Of a DNA stretch of 64,000 nucleotides, positions 36,951 to 48,303 are shown piece after piece. Positions within the stretch are counted from its first letter, which is position 1; every line of letters begins with the position of its first letter. A program made the translations under genes and the position numbers. Below the pieces are notes generated by a model. It saw only the letters and a list, made by a program, of their open reading frames with translations. It did not search any database and was not told where the DNA came from. The DNA lies in NCBI GenBank assembly GCA_030148665.1, contig JASBSZ010000002.1, forward strand, positions 1 to 64,000, in the 5' to 3' direction. This DNA is from Alphaproteobacteria bacterium. Its GTDB lineage: Bacteria; Pseudomonadota; Alphaproteobacteria; Rhodobacterales; Rhodobacteraceae.

Positions 36951-37552
36951 ACGCAACCACACAGACCGACATCGCCGAAGAGGACCGCCTGCGCGCCGAT
37001 TTCTACGATTTCCTGGGCGCCTTGCTGGCCGGCCCGCCCGATCGCGCGCTGCTGGACAGGACGGCCGCGCTCAAGGGCGATGACACCGCTCTGGGCCAGG
37101 CCATCGGCACGCTGGCCCGTATCGCTGCGAAAACCAACCCGGCACAGGTCGAGCGCGAGTTCACCGAGCTGTTCATCGGCGTCGGCCGGGGCGAGCTGCT
37201 GCCCTATGCCAGCTATTACCTGACCGGGTTCCTGAACGAGAGGCCGCTGGCCGCGCTCAGGGGCGAGATGGCGGCCCTGGGGATCACCCGTGCGCCCAAT
37301 GTATTCGAACCCGAGGACAACATCGCCTCGCTGTTCGAGATGATGGCCGGGATGATCACCGGGCGTTTCGGCGCCCCGGTGCCGCTGGCCCGTCAGGCGG
37401 CATTCTTCAACACCCATGTCGGCAGCTGGGCCGGGCATTTCATGGCCGACCTCGAACAGGCCCGCAGCGCGGTCTTTTACGCCCCCGTGGGCACCGCCGG
37501 GCGCATCTTTGTCGATATCGAGCGCGAGGCATTCCGCATGATGGCCAACTGA
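36947..37552 (+). CDS. TorD-family redox enzyme maturation chaperone
   Basis: A 201-residue all-helical protein of the TorD/DmsD family: DRLRADFYDFLGALLAGPP at the N-terminus, the hallmark VEREFTELFIGVGRGELLPYASYYL (about 65-90) and a C-terminal FFNTHVGSWAGHFMADLE. Such chaperones bind the twin-arginine signal of a molybdoenzyme and hold it until cofactor insertion is complete. The client is almost certainly the FDH alpha subunit or the small TAT peptide encoded next. Coupled to DUF3306 by overlap. Confidence 0.92.
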   Translation: MNATTQTDIAEEDRLRADFYDFLGALLAGPPDRALLDRTAALKGDDTALGQAIGTLARIAAKTNPAQVEREFTELFIGVGRGELLPYASYYLTGFLNERPLAALRGEMAALGITRAPNVFEPEDNIASLFEMMAGMITGRFGAPVPLARQAAFFNTHVGSWAGHFMADLEQARSAVFYAPVGTAGRIFVDIEREAFRMMAN

Positions 37553-37631
37553 CCCCATTCACCACCCCGCGCCAGGGCGCGGGAGCAAGGCAACGCCCGC
37601 ATTTCCGGGCAGGAAAAGAGGAGGAACACGG

Positions 37632-37832
37632 ATGAAGGAAAAGGAAAGGAAGGACGCGCCAAGCAGACGCGACTTTCTGAGGTTTGCATCGGTTTGCGCA
37701 CCCGCATCCGTTGCCGCGGTCGCAACCGCGGCCACGCGGGCCGAGGCCGACGGCACCGACTCCCCCGCCAAGGCGCAAGGATGGCGCGAGACCGCCCATA
37801 TCCGCGCCTATCTCGACAGCGCCCGGTTCTGA
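37632..37832 (+). CDS. Formate dehydrogenase-region TAT-target small protein
   Basis: A 66-residue protein with a twin-arginine signal, SRRDFLRFASVCAP (RR at about 12-13), and a short mature part ending in GWRETAHIRAYLDSARF. This matches the FDH-region TAT target family (TIGR02811-like), encoded just before the FDH alpha gene in many proteobacteria and thought to be a small subunit or assembly factor. A good Shine-Dalgarno (AAGAGGAGG) precedes it. Its stop is 102 bases before the FDH alpha ATG. Confidence 0.88.
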   Translation: MKEKERKDAPSRRDFLRFASVCAPASVAAVATAATRAEADGTDSPAKAQGWRETAHIRAYLDSARF

Positions 37833-37934
37833 GGCGCTGACGAAACCGACCCGGGGTTGCGCAAGGCCCCCGGGGCTCTGATGACACCAACATTGCGCCT
37901 CCGGCATGTCCGGTGCGCAATCAGGGAGAATGAA

Positions 37935-40823
37935 ATGCTCAGGAAAAAAACCAACGGGGTTGCGAGACGCCCCCAGCGGACAAGCCTCCTGTCTGACATC
38001 GCCCACGCCTCGGTCGATCGCCGCAGCTTTCTGCGCGGCTCGGGGCTGGCAATCGGCGGGCTGGCAACGATTGGCGCAACCGGCGGCACGGTGACCCGCG
38101 CCGAGGCGGCGATCAAGTCGGACATCAAGACGGTCAAGACGGTCTGTACCCACTGCGCGGTCGGCTGCACGGTGATGGCCGGCGTCGAAAACGGCGTCTG
38201 GACCCGGCAGGAACCGGGTTGGGACAGCCCGTTCAACCTGGGCGGCCATTGTGCCAAGGGGGCGGCGGTGCGCGATCACGCGATCGGCGAGCGTCGCCTG
38301 AAATACCCGATGAAAAAGGAAGGGGGCGCATGGAAGCGCATCAGCTGGGATCAGGCGATAGGTGAGATCGGCGACAAGCTGCTGAAGATCCGCGAGGAAA
38401 GTGGCCCCGACAGCGTCTACTGGCTGGGCAGCGCCAAGCACAGCAACGAACAGGCCTATCTGTTCCGCAAGTTCGCCGCCTACTGGGGGACCAACAACGT
38501 CGATCACCAGGCGCGGATCTGTCACTCGACCACGGTTGCGGGTGTTGCCAACACCTGGGGCTATGGTGCGATGACCAACAGCTTCAACGACATTCACAAC
38601 AGCCGCGCGATGATCCTGTTCGGCTCGAACCCGGCCGAGGCGCATCCGGTCGCGCTGTTGCACATCCTGCGGGCCAAGGAGCAGAACAACGCGCCGCTGA
38701 TCGTGGTCGATCCGCGTTTCACGCGCACCGCGGCGCATGCGGACGAGTTCGTGCGTATCCGCCCCGGCACCGACGTTCCGGTCATCTGGGGCCTTTTGTG
38801 GCACATCTTCGAGAACGGCTGGGAGGACAAGGACTTCATCCGCACCCGTGTCTACGGGATGGACGAGATCCGCAAGGAGGTCAAGAAATGGACCCCCGAC
38901 GAGGTCGAGCGCGTCACCGGCGTGCCCGGCAGCCAGATGGAGCGCGTTGCGCGCACGCTGGCCAACAACCGCCCCGGCACCATCATCTGGTGCATGGGCG
39001 GCACGCAGCACCATATCGGCAACAACAACACCCGCGCCTACTGCATCCTGCAACTGGCGCTGGGCAACATGGCGCGCACCGGCGGCGGGGCCAACATCTT
39101 CCGCGGCCATGACAACGTGCAGGGCGCAACCGATGTCTGCGTGCTGTCCCACAGCCTGCCGGGCTATTACGGCCTGTCGGCGGGGGCCTGGGCGCATTGG
39201 GCACGGGTCTGGGAAGAGGACCTCGACTGGCTCAAGGGGCGCTTCGACACCCTGGTGACCAAGGGCGGCAAGAAGAAGTCGCTGATGAACCTCAAGGGCA
39301 TTCCCGTCAGCCGCTGGTTCGACGGCGTTCTGGAAAAGAAGGACAAGATCGACCAGCCCGACAATGTGCGCGGCATGGTGTTCTGGGGTCACGCCCCCAA
39401 CAGCCAGACCCGCGGCGTGGATGAAAAGAAGGCGATGGAGATGCTCGACATCATGGTCGTCATCGATCCCTATCCGACGGTCTCGGCGGTGATGAGCGAC
39501 CGCACCGACGGCATCTATCTGCTGCCGGCGGCGACCCAGTTCGAGACGCGGGGATCGGTCACTGCCTCGAACCGCTCGGTACAGTGGCGCGACAAGGTGG
39601 TCGAACCCCTGTTCGAAAGCCTGCCCGACCACGTGATCATGGCCAAGTTCGCGAAAAAGTTCGGCTTTGCCGACCGCTTTTTCCGCAACATCAGCATGGA
39701 CGGCCCGGACGAGCCCAATGTCGAGGACATCACCCGCGAATTCAACCGCGGCATGTGGACGATCGGCTATACCGGCTGGGCGCCCGAGCGCATCAAGGCG
39801 CACATGAAGTACCAGCACATGTTCGACCGCACCACGCTGCAGGCCATCGGCGGGCCGGTGGACGGCGAATATTACGGCCTGCCATGGCCATGCTGGGGCA
39901 CGCCCGAGATGAAACATCCCGGCACGCCGATCCTCTATGACATGAGCAAGCCCGTCGCCAAGGGCGGCCTGACCTTCCGCGCCCGTTTCGGCGTCGAGCG
40001 CAACGGCGTCAACCTGCTGGCCGAGGGGGTCTATTCGGAAGGGTCCGAAATCCAGGACGGCTATCCCGAGTTCACCATGGCCATGCTGAAAAAGCTGGGC
40101 TGGGACAAGGACCTGACCGACGAGGAACGCGCCACCATCGAAAAGATCGCCGGCGACAAGACCAACTGGAAGACCGACCTGTCGGGCGGCATCCAGCGCG
40201 TTGCGATCAAGCATGGCTGCGCCCCCTTCGGCAACGCCAAGGCGCGCGCCGTGGTCTGGACCTTCCCCGACCCGGTGCCGGTGCATCGCGAGCCGCTGTA
40301 CACCCCGCGGCGCGACCTTGTGGCAGACTATCCGACCTACAAGGACAAGCAGGCCTACCGTCTGCCCACGCTTTATGAATCGATCCAGAAACAGGATTTC
40401 AGCAAGGAATATCCGATGATCCTGACATCCGGTCGTCTGGTCGAATACGAAGGCGGTGGCGACGAAAGCCGCTCGAACCCCTGGCTGGCCGAACTCCAGC
40501 AGGAGATGTTTGCCGAAATCCACCCGCGCAATGCCAACAACCTGGGCATCCGCGATGGCCAGGACATCTGGGTCGAGGGCGCCGAGGGCGGCCGCGTCAA
40601 GGTCAAGGCCATGGTCACCCGCCGCGTGGGCCAGGGCGTCGTCTTCATGCCCTTCCATTTCGGCGGCCATTTCGAGGGCAAGGACCTGCGGGACAGATAT
40701 CCCGACGGCGCCGACCCCTATGTCCTGGGCGAAGCGGCAAACACGGCCATGACCTATGGCTATGACTCGGTCACCCAGATGCAGGAGTCGAAGGTCACTC
40801 TCTGCAAGGTCAGCGCAGCGTAA
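37935..40823 (+). CDS. Periplasmic formate dehydrogenase, alpha (catalytic) subunit, Cys type
   Basis: A 962-residue molybdopterin oxidoreductase with a TAT signal (DRRSFLRG, Arg29-Arg30). A proximal 4Fe-4S cluster is bound by Cys71, Cys74, Cys78 and Cys106. The metal ligand is Cys196 followed by His197 in ARICHSTTV, at the same position as Sec196 of E. coli FdnG, so it is the cysteine variant. The GTDVPVIWG, NIFRGHDNVQGATD and C-terminal MGD-binding regions are present. It oxidises formate to CO2 and passes electrons to the beta subunit. Start 37935 has GGGAGA upstream. It uses bis-MGD with Mo or W; the choice cannot be read from sequence. Confidence 0.95.
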   Translation: MLRKKTNGVARRPQRTSLLSDIAHASVDRRSFLRGSGLAIGGLATIGATGGTVTRAEAAIKSDIKTVKTVCTHCAVGCTVMAGVENGVWTRQEPGWDSPFNLGGHCAKGAAVRDHAIGERRLKYPMKKEGGAWKRISWDQAIGEIGDKLLKIREESGPDSVYWLGSAKHSNEQAYLFRKFAAYWGTNNVDHQARICHSTTVAGVANTWGYGAMTNSFNDIHNSRAMILFGSNPAEAHPVALLHILRAKEQNNAPLIVVDPRFTRTAAHADEFVRIRPGTDVPVIWGLLWHIFENGWEDKDFIRTRVYGMDEIRKEVKKWTPDEVERVTGVPGSQMERVARTLANNRPGTIIWCMGGTQHHIGNNNTRAYCILQLALGNMARTGGGANIFRGHDNVQGATDVCVLSHSLPGYYGLSAGAWAHWARVWEEDLDWLKGRFDTLVTKGGKKKSLMNLKGIPVSRWFDGVLEKKDKIDQPDNVRGMVFWGHAPNSQTRGVDEKKAMEMLDIMVVIDPYPTVSAVMSDRTDGIYLLPAATQFETRGSVTASNRSVQWRDKVVEPLFESLPDHVIMAKFAKKFGFADRFFRNISMDGPDEPNVEDITREFNRGMWTIGYTGWAPERIKAHMKYQHMFDRTTLQAIGGPVDGEYYGLPWPCWGTPEMKHPGTPILYDMSKPVAKGGLTFRARFGVERNGVNLLAEGVYSEGSEIQDGYPEFTMAMLKKLGWDKDLTDEERATIEKIAGDKTNWKTDLSGGIQRVAIKHGCAPFGNAKARAVVWTFPDPVPVHREPLYTPRRDLVADYPTYKDKQAYRLPTLYESIQKQDFSKEYPMILTSGRLVEYEGGGDESRSNPWLAELQQEMFAEIHPRNANNLGIRDGQDIWVEGAEGGRVKVKAMVTRRVGQGVVFMPFHFGGHFEGKDLRDRYPDGADPYVLGEAANTAMTYGYDSVTQMQESKVTLCKVSAA

Positions 40824-40835
40824 GGAGACGGAAAA

Positions 40836-41429
40836 ATGGCACGAATGAAATTTCTCTGCGACGCCGATCGCTGCATCGAGTGCAACGCCTGCGTCACCGC
40901 CTGCAAGAACGAGAACGGCGTACCCTGGGGCATCAACCGGCGCCGCGTCGTCACCATCAATGACGGCAAGCCGGGGGAAAGGTCGATCTCGATCGCCTGC
41001 ATGCACTGTTCGGATGCACCCTGCATGGCGGTCTGCCCGGTGGACGTGTTCTATCAGACCGACACCGGCATCGTCCTGTGGTCCAAGGATCTGTGCATCG
41101 GTTGCGGGTACTGCTTTTACGCCTGCCCCTTCGGCGCGCCGCAGTTCCCGCAATCGGGCAGTTTCGGCAGCCGTGGCAAGATGGACAAGTGCACCTTCTG
41201 CGCCGGTGGCCCCGAACCCGACAATTCGCAGGCCGAATACCAGAAATACGGCCGCAACCGGATTGCCGAGGGGAAACTGCCGATCTGTGCCGAGATGTGC
41301 TCGACCAAGGCATTGCTGGCCGGAGACGGGGACGTGATCGCCACCATCTATCGCGAGCGTGTCGTCGCGCGCGGCTTTGGTGCCGGCGCCTGGGGCTGGG
41401 GCACGGCCTACGGCAAGAAGGCGGGCTGA
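40836..41429 (+). CDS. Formate dehydrogenase beta subunit (four 4Fe-4S clusters)
   Basis: A 197-residue ferredoxin-like subunit with cysteine sets CIECNACVTACKNE, CMHCSDAPCMAVCP, CIGCGYCFYACP and CTFC..CAEMC, giving four 4Fe-4S clusters as in FDH3B/FdnH-type subunits. It carries electrons from the alpha subunit to the cytochrome b subunit. It has no TAT signal of its own, so export in complex with alpha is expected (known for the family). GGAG sits 7 bases before ATG 40836, 12 bases after the alpha stop. Confidence 0.95.
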   Translation: MARMKFLCDADRCIECNACVTACKNENGVPWGINRRRVVTINDGKPGERSISIACMHCSDAPCMAVCPVDVFYQTDTGIVLWSKDLCIGCGYCFYACPFGAPQFPQSGSFGSRGKMDKCTFCAGGPEPDNSQAEYQKYGRNRIAEGKLPICAEMCSTKALLAGDGDVIATIYRERVVARGFGAGAWGWGTAYGKKAG

Positions 41430-41510
41430 CGGGCCCCGACCACCTGCCTGAAATTCCACGGGGCGGCCTGCCGCCGCCTCGTGTGCGCAGTTTCAATCGG
41501 GGGTAGACGC

Positions 41511-42635
41511 ATGTCGCTACGCTGGTTTTTCATTCTGCTCGTGATCCCGGGTCTGCTGACGCTGACGCCCCTGCGCGCCACGGCCCAGTCGGCCGGCGGC
41601 ACCGTTGCGACCGGGGTTTCCGAGCGGGGCAAGCAGACGCTCGAGGACATCCTCGCCCGTCAGAAGGCCGCGCTGAGGGGGCTGAAACTGGCCCCCGGCA
41701 CCGCAGCCGCGCCGGCCGGGGCGCCCGCCGGCCCTGATACGGGGCCGCTGGGGCCGCGCGGAAACCAGTCTCTTTCGGATATCTGGAACCGCTGGCGCGG
41801 CGGTGATCCGCTGAACCTGCTGAAACCCTATTCGGCCGATCAGGTGATGACGACCTCGGGCGAGCAATGGCGTCTGCTGCGGGTGGAATATATCCGCAGA
41901 TATGCCGGCTGGTTTCCGCTGGGCGCGCTCGTCCTGCTGGTGGCGTTCTGGATGTACCGGGGCAGGATACGCATCAGGGCCGGGCGCGCGGGACGCAAGA
42001 TCGCGCGTTTCACCATCACCCAGCGTGTCGCCCACTGGTTTACCGCCGGGGTGTTCATCCTGCTGGCGCTGACCGGATTGCTGATCCTGCTGGGCCGGCC
42101 GCTGATCCTGCCCTGGCTGGGCCATGACGCCCATTCGGTACTGATCAGTGCGGCCATGCAGGCCCACAACCTGTTCGGCCCCCTTTTCATTGCGGCGCTG
42201 ATCTGGCTGTTCATCAAGTTTCTGCCCGGCAACCTGTTTCATCCGGTCGATCTGGGCTGGATCCTGCGGCTGGGCGGCCTTTTCGGGGGGCATGTCAGCG
42301 CGGGCAGATTCAATTTCGGCGAAAAGGCATGGTTCTGGCTGCTGATCATCGTCGGCGCGGTGCTGAGCATCACCGGCCTGGCCATGGAGTTCCCCTGGCT
42401 GTTTGCCGATCTGCGCTGGCTGCAGCTTTCGACGGTGCTGCATGCGATCGGCGCGATCGTGCTGATCTCGGTCGCGCTGGGGCACATCTATATCGGCAGC
42501 ATCGGCATGGAGGGTGCGATCGATTCGATGCTGGAGGGCGAAGTTGACGAGAACTGGGCCCGCGAGCACCACGACCTCTGGTATCAGGAGGTCACATCGA
42601 CCACGGGGAAAGAGAAAGAGGAGGCCTCGGCATGA
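41511..42635 (+). CDS. Formate dehydrogenase gamma subunit (cytochrome b556)
   Basis: A 374-residue membrane subunit. A signal peptide (1-25, ending LRATA) and a Gly/Pro/Ala-rich periplasmic stretch with NQSLSDIWNRWRGGD precede five membrane helices. Haem-ligand histidines are expected in FTITQRVAHWFTAGVF, MQAHNLFG and LHAIGAIVLISVALGHIYIG. It oxidises or reduces the quinone pool, linking FDH to respiration. ATG 41511 starts the signal peptide. Its stop overlaps the next gene (ATGA), tying it to the DsrM-like cytochrome. Confidence 0.93.
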   Translation: MSLRWFFILLVIPGLLTLTPLRATAQSAGGTVATGVSERGKQTLEDILARQKAALRGLKLAPGTAAAPAGAPAGPDTGPLGPRGNQSLSDIWNRWRGGDPLNLLKPYSADQVMTTSGEQWRLLRVEYIRRYAGWFPLGALVLLVAFWMYRGRIRIRAGRAGRKIARFTITQRVAHWFTAGVFILLALTGLLILLGRPLILPWLGHDAHSVLISAAMQAHNLFGPLFIAALIWLFIKFLPGNLFHPVDLGWILRLGGLFGGHVSAGRFNFGEKAWFWLLIIVGAVLSITGLAMEFPWLFADLRWLQLSTVLHAIGAIVLISVALGHIYIGSIGMEGAIDSMLEGEVDENWAREHHDLWYQEVTSTTGKEKEEASA

Positions 42636-43276
42636 GCTTTCTGCAGATTGTCGAAGGGCCGCTGTTCTGGGTGGCGGCAGCGGTCTTTGTCCTGGGCGCG
42701 CTGTGGCGCGTCGGCGGCCTGATCGCAATGAAACGACGCCGCGACATCGCCCCGCCAACGGGCTCGGCCGCGGCCGGGTTCATCAGGGGCAACCTGCGCC
42801 ATTTCCTGCCGCGCGCGGCATTTGCCCGGCGGACATGGATCCACCTTGTCGGGGGGTACGGTTTTCATCTGGGGCTGTTCGTCCTGCTGCTGTTCGCCGC
42901 CCCCCATGTTGCCTTTCTCGACAAGCGGATCCTGGGCTTTTCCTGGCCGGCACTGCCGCGCTGGGCCTTTATCCTGGTTGCCGAGATCGCCTTTGCCGGC
43001 CTCATCATCCTGTGGGTGCGCCGCATTTCCGAGCCGGTGATGCGACTGATCTCGGATGCCGACGACCATGTGGGCAGCTGGCTGACATTTCTGGTCATGC
43101 TGAGCGGCTGTTTCGCCCTGCAGCAGAGCCACGACGCCCTGCGCGCCACCCACATGTTCCTGGTCGATATCTGGTTGCTGTACTTTCCGTTCTCGCGCCT
43201 GATGCACGCCTTTACCTTTGTCCTGTCGCGGGGCCACACGGGGGCGACCTATGGCAGAAGGGGGATCACGCCATGA
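42632..43276 (+). CDS. NarI/DsrM-like membrane cytochrome b subunit
   Basis: A 214-residue protein with about five membrane helices: an N-terminal anchor (LQIVEGPLFWVAAAVFVLG), then WIHLVGGYGFHLGLFVLLLF, WAFILVAEIAFAGLIILWV and two more. Histidines in GYGFHLG and FSRLMHAFTF resemble the haem b ligands of NarI and DsrM. In sulfate/sulfite and Tmc complexes such proteins partner with DsrK/HdrD-like Fe-S subunits, and the next gene, overlapping by ATGA, is exactly that. This pair is additional to the normal FDH gamma subunit. It is not NarI itself, because no narGHJ genes are here. Confidence 0.8.
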   Translation: MSFLQIVEGPLFWVAAAVFVLGALWRVGGLIAMKRRRDIAPPTGSAAAGFIRGNLRHFLPRAAFARRTWIHLVGGYGFHLGLFVLLLFAAPHVAFLDKRILGFSWPALPRWAFILVAEIAFAGLIILWVRRISEPVMRLISDADDHVGSWLTFLVMLSGCFALQQSHDALRATHMFLVDIWLLYFPFSRLMHAFTFVLSRGHTGATYGRRGITP

Positions 43277-44607
43277 GCGATCAGCAGACAGCCGGACAGC
43301 GCCCGGACGAGGCGCAGGACGACCGGCAGGACGGGGCCGCGGCCGCCGTCGGGAAATTCCTGGAATTCACCGACGGCGCGGTGGCCTCGTATTTCGAATC
43401 CTGCGTCCATTGCGGCGAATGTGCCGAGGCCTGCCATTTCTATCTGAGTACCGGCGACCCCAGATACACCCCGACATACAAGCTGCTTCCCATGGTCAAG
43501 GCCTATCGACGCGCGCGCGCGCCGTTGCGCACGGTACGCGACATGTTCGGCCTGCTGCCCGACGACCCGACGCTGGACGAGCTGCGCGAATGGGGGCCGC
43601 TGGTCTATGACAGCTGCACCATGTGCGGGCGCTGCACCCTGGTCTGCCCGATGGGCATCGACATTGCCGGCACCATCGCCCGCATGCGCGAGGGCTATGT
43701 CGCCGCCGGCCTGGCCCCCGAGGGGCTGGTTCACGCAACCGAAATGGTCCGCAGGACCACCAGCCCCATGGGCGTCACCGCCAAGGCCCTGCGCGCGCAG
43801 GTCGAACATCAGGAAAAGGAAACCGGCATCCCCATCAGCCTGGACGAAAAGGGGGCCGAATACATGGCCATCCTGTCGTCGATGGAGATCATGGGCTACC
43901 CCGAGGTCATCGGCGCCTATGCCCGCCTCTTCAAGGCCGCCGACATCAGCTGGACGATTTCGACCAAGGCATATGAGGCAACCAATATCGGGGTACAGAT
44001 CGGCTCGGGGGCGCTGGCACGCGAAATCGTGCAGCGCGTGGTCGATGCGGCCGAAGAACTGGGCGTCAGACATGTGATCAGCCCCGAATGCGGCCATGCC
44101 TATGGCGCGCTGCGCTGGGCCGGGCCGAACCTGATCGGACGGCGCTATGATTTCGAGGTCGTGCACATCATCGAACTGATCGACAGGTTGCGCCGCGAAG
44201 GAAGGTTGCCGATCGGCAACCGGGACGCCCGCCGCATCACGCTGCACGACCCGTGTCAGATCGTGCGCCGTGGCGGCCTGCTGAAAGAGCCGCGCCGGCT
44301 GCTCGACGCCGCTGCAAGCGACTTTGTCGAGATGGACAATGCCGGCATCGCCAACCTGTGCTGCGGCGGGGGCGGCGGCGTTTCGGCCAATCCGCGCGCG
44401 GCCGAACTGCAGTCCAGGGCCTTTTCGTGCAAGCTGGACCAGCTGAACGCCATCGAAGGGCTGCAGGCGGTGGTGGTGCCCTGCGCCAACTGCCGCTCGG
44501 TGTTCGAGGATGCGCTGGACGAGCGCGAGATCGACAATTTCGAAATCATCGGCCTGGGCGAACTGGTCGCCTCGACGCTGGATCAGGACAAGGCTGCGCA
44601 AGGTTGA
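43273..44607 (+). CDS. DsrK/HdrD-like CCG-domain iron-sulfur protein
   Basis: A 444-residue cytoplasmic or membrane-associated protein. Two ferredoxin clusters: CVHCGECAEAC (Cys44, 47, 50, 54) and CTMCGRCTLVC (Cys115, 118, 121, 125). The C-terminal CCG region has HVISPECGHAYGALRW, then HDPCQIVRRG, LCCGGGGGVSANP and VVPCANCRS, the pattern that binds the special 4Fe-4S cluster for disulfide or thiol chemistry in HdrB/HdrD and DsrK. With the preceding cytochrome b it would form a quinone-linked DsrMK-like module; its substrate is unknown. Confidence 0.82.
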   Translation: MSDQQTAGQRPDEAQDDRQDGAAAAVGKFLEFTDGAVASYFESCVHCGECAEACHFYLSTGDPRYTPTYKLLPMVKAYRRARAPLRTVRDMFGLLPDDPTLDELREWGPLVYDSCTMCGRCTLVCPMGIDIAGTIARMREGYVAAGLAPEGLVHATEMVRRTTSPMGVTAKALRAQVEHQEKETGIPISLDEKGAEYMAILSSMEIMGYPEVIGAYARLFKAADISWTISTKAYEATNIGVQIGSGALAREIVQRVVDAAEELGVRHVISPECGHAYGALRWAGPNLIGRRYDFEVVHIIELIDRLRREGRLPIGNRDARRITLHDPCQIVRRGGLLKEPRRLLDAAASDFVEMDNAGIANLCCGGGGGVSANPRAAELQSRAFSCKLDQLNAIEGLQAVVVPCANCRSVFEDALDEREIDNFEIIGLGELVASTLDQDKAAQG

Positions 44608-44701
44608 TATTTTTCCACCCCTGGCGCAGGATGAGACCGTGGCCGGCATCCGGCCGGCTGCCCACGACCCGGCTCACAGCCCAGCGGGAACCGGAGGCAT
44701 C

Positions 44702-46118
44702 ATGAGAGATTCTGCCGCCGCCAGACCATCCGACCCGCCGACCGACGGCCCACGCCCTGCCCCGGCCAGCCCGGCGGGCAAGGGCGACGATTTCGGCCCC
44801 GGCCTTGCGGCGTCGCGGATTCTCGTCGTCGATGACGAGCCGGGCATGCGCAATTTCCTGGTGCGTATCCTGGGGCCGCGCTGCAAGCATGTCGAACAGG
44901 CCGCCAATGTGGACGAGGCCACGCGCAAGCTGGACGAACAGCATTTCGACATCGTGATCCTGGACAACGTGATGCCCGGCAAGGGCGGGCTCGAATGGTT
45001 GCAGGAACAGCGCAAGGTCGGCTTTTTTGCCGACGCGATCCTCATCACCGCATTCGCCGATCTGGAAACCGCAATTCAGGCCCTGCGGGCGGGGGCTGCG
45101 GATTTCGTGCTGAAGCCCTTTCGCTCGAACCAGATCCTGAACGCGGTCGCGCGCAGCATCGACCGCCAGCATCTGCGGCGCGAGAACTATCTGCTGAAGC
45201 ACGAATTGTCGGCCGACGCGACCGCCTGGCGCGGACGCCTGCTGGGGCGATCACGGGTGATTGCCGACATTCGCACCATGCTGGAACGTATCGCCACGGC
45301 CCCCACGCCGGTGCTGTTCACGGGCGCCTCGGGCACCGGCAAGGAAATCGCGGCGCGAACGCTGCATGCCATATCCGACCGCGCCGACAAGCCCTTTGTG
45401 CCGGTCAACTGTGCCGCGGTCTCGCCCGATCTGCTGGCGCGCGAACTGTTCGGCTCGATCAGGGACGATTTCAACGGCGACGACGACCGGCGCGACGGGC
45501 TGCTGTTTCACGCCCGTGGCGGCACGCTGTTCTTTGACGAGATCAGGGAAATGCCGCTGGCGATCCAGGCCACCCTGCTGCGGGTGATCGAGGAAATGCG
45601 CATCCGCCCCCTGGGCTCGAGCCGCGAAGTGCCGCTGAACCTGCGTTTCATGTTTGCCACCAACGCCGATCTGGAAGCCGCCGTCAGGCAGGGGCGCTTT
45701 CGCGAGGATCTGTTCCACCGCATCAACGTCCTGAATGTCCACATGCCACGGCTGTCCGAACGCAAGGAGGACATCCTTGATCTGGCCTCGATGTTCATGA
45801 AGGATCTCTCGCACGAGCTGGGCGTGCCCCCGCTGCCCCTGACCGAAGGGGTACTGCTGAAGATGTCGTGCTACGACTGGCCGGGCAACGTCCGCGAGCT
45901 GCGCAACCTGATCGAACGCGCGCTGATCCTGGGGGAATACCCGCCGGAATTCTGCGACGACGATGAATGCGACTCCCCCGCCGCGATCGATTCCCTGCAG
46001 GCGGTCGAGCGCCGCCATATCCTGGCCGTGCTCGAGGCCTGCAACGGCAACCGGGCCGAGGCCGCGCGCCGGCTGGGGGTTTCGCGCAAGACCATCGACC
46101 GCAAATGCGCGATGTGGA

Positions 46119-46126
<8 letters not shown>
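44702..46126 (+). CDS. NtrC-like response regulator lacking the GAFTGA loop
   Basis: A 474-residue regulator with a receiver domain (ILVVDDEPGM, phospho-acceptor Asp88, LKPF), an AAA+ domain with Walker A GASGTGKE (208-215) and Walker B LFFDE, and a Fis-type HTH (ACNGNRAEAARRLGVSRKTIDRK). Where sigma-54 activators have GAFTGA it reads IRDDFNGDDDRRDG, so contact with RpoN is unlikely. Rhodobacter capsulatus NtrC is a known example of a GAFTGA-less activator working with the housekeeping sigma factor. Downstream of the FDH operon; the sensor gene overlaps its end by 8 bases. Confidence 0.9.
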
Positions 46127-48191
<2,065 letters not shown>

Positions 48192-48199
48192 CCCAGGCC

Positions 48200-48229
48200 A
48201 TCACGCGCTGCCCAATGCGGATGCGTGAT
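48200..48229 (+). terminator. Hairpin after the sensor kinase gene
   Basis: ATCACGC and GCGTGAT form a 7-bp stem with a 16-nt loop just after the kinase stop and about 75 bases before aroC. A modest candidate terminator without a U-tract. Confidence 0.35.
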
Positions 48230-48303
48230 CCGCGCGGGGGAATGGCGCTTGGCAGCGCGCAGCCGCTGGGGCATAACGTCAGCCCAATGAGGAGGCTTGC
48301 GCG

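Noticed and set aside
38511-38530. Selenocysteine codon in FDH alpha
   Set aside because: The active-site codon at 38520-38522 is TGT (Cys196), not TGA, so no recoding is needed.
37440-41459. A 1339-codon open frame antisense to the FDH genes
   Set aside because: It mirrors the codon bias of the real FDH genes on the other strand and has no ribosome-binding site, domain motif or normal composition (His/Gln/Arg/Asp-rich).
42632-43276. Nitrate reductase gamma subunit NarI
   Set aside because: Only the cytochrome b fold matches; narG, narH and narJ are absent and the partner is a CCG iron-sulfur protein.
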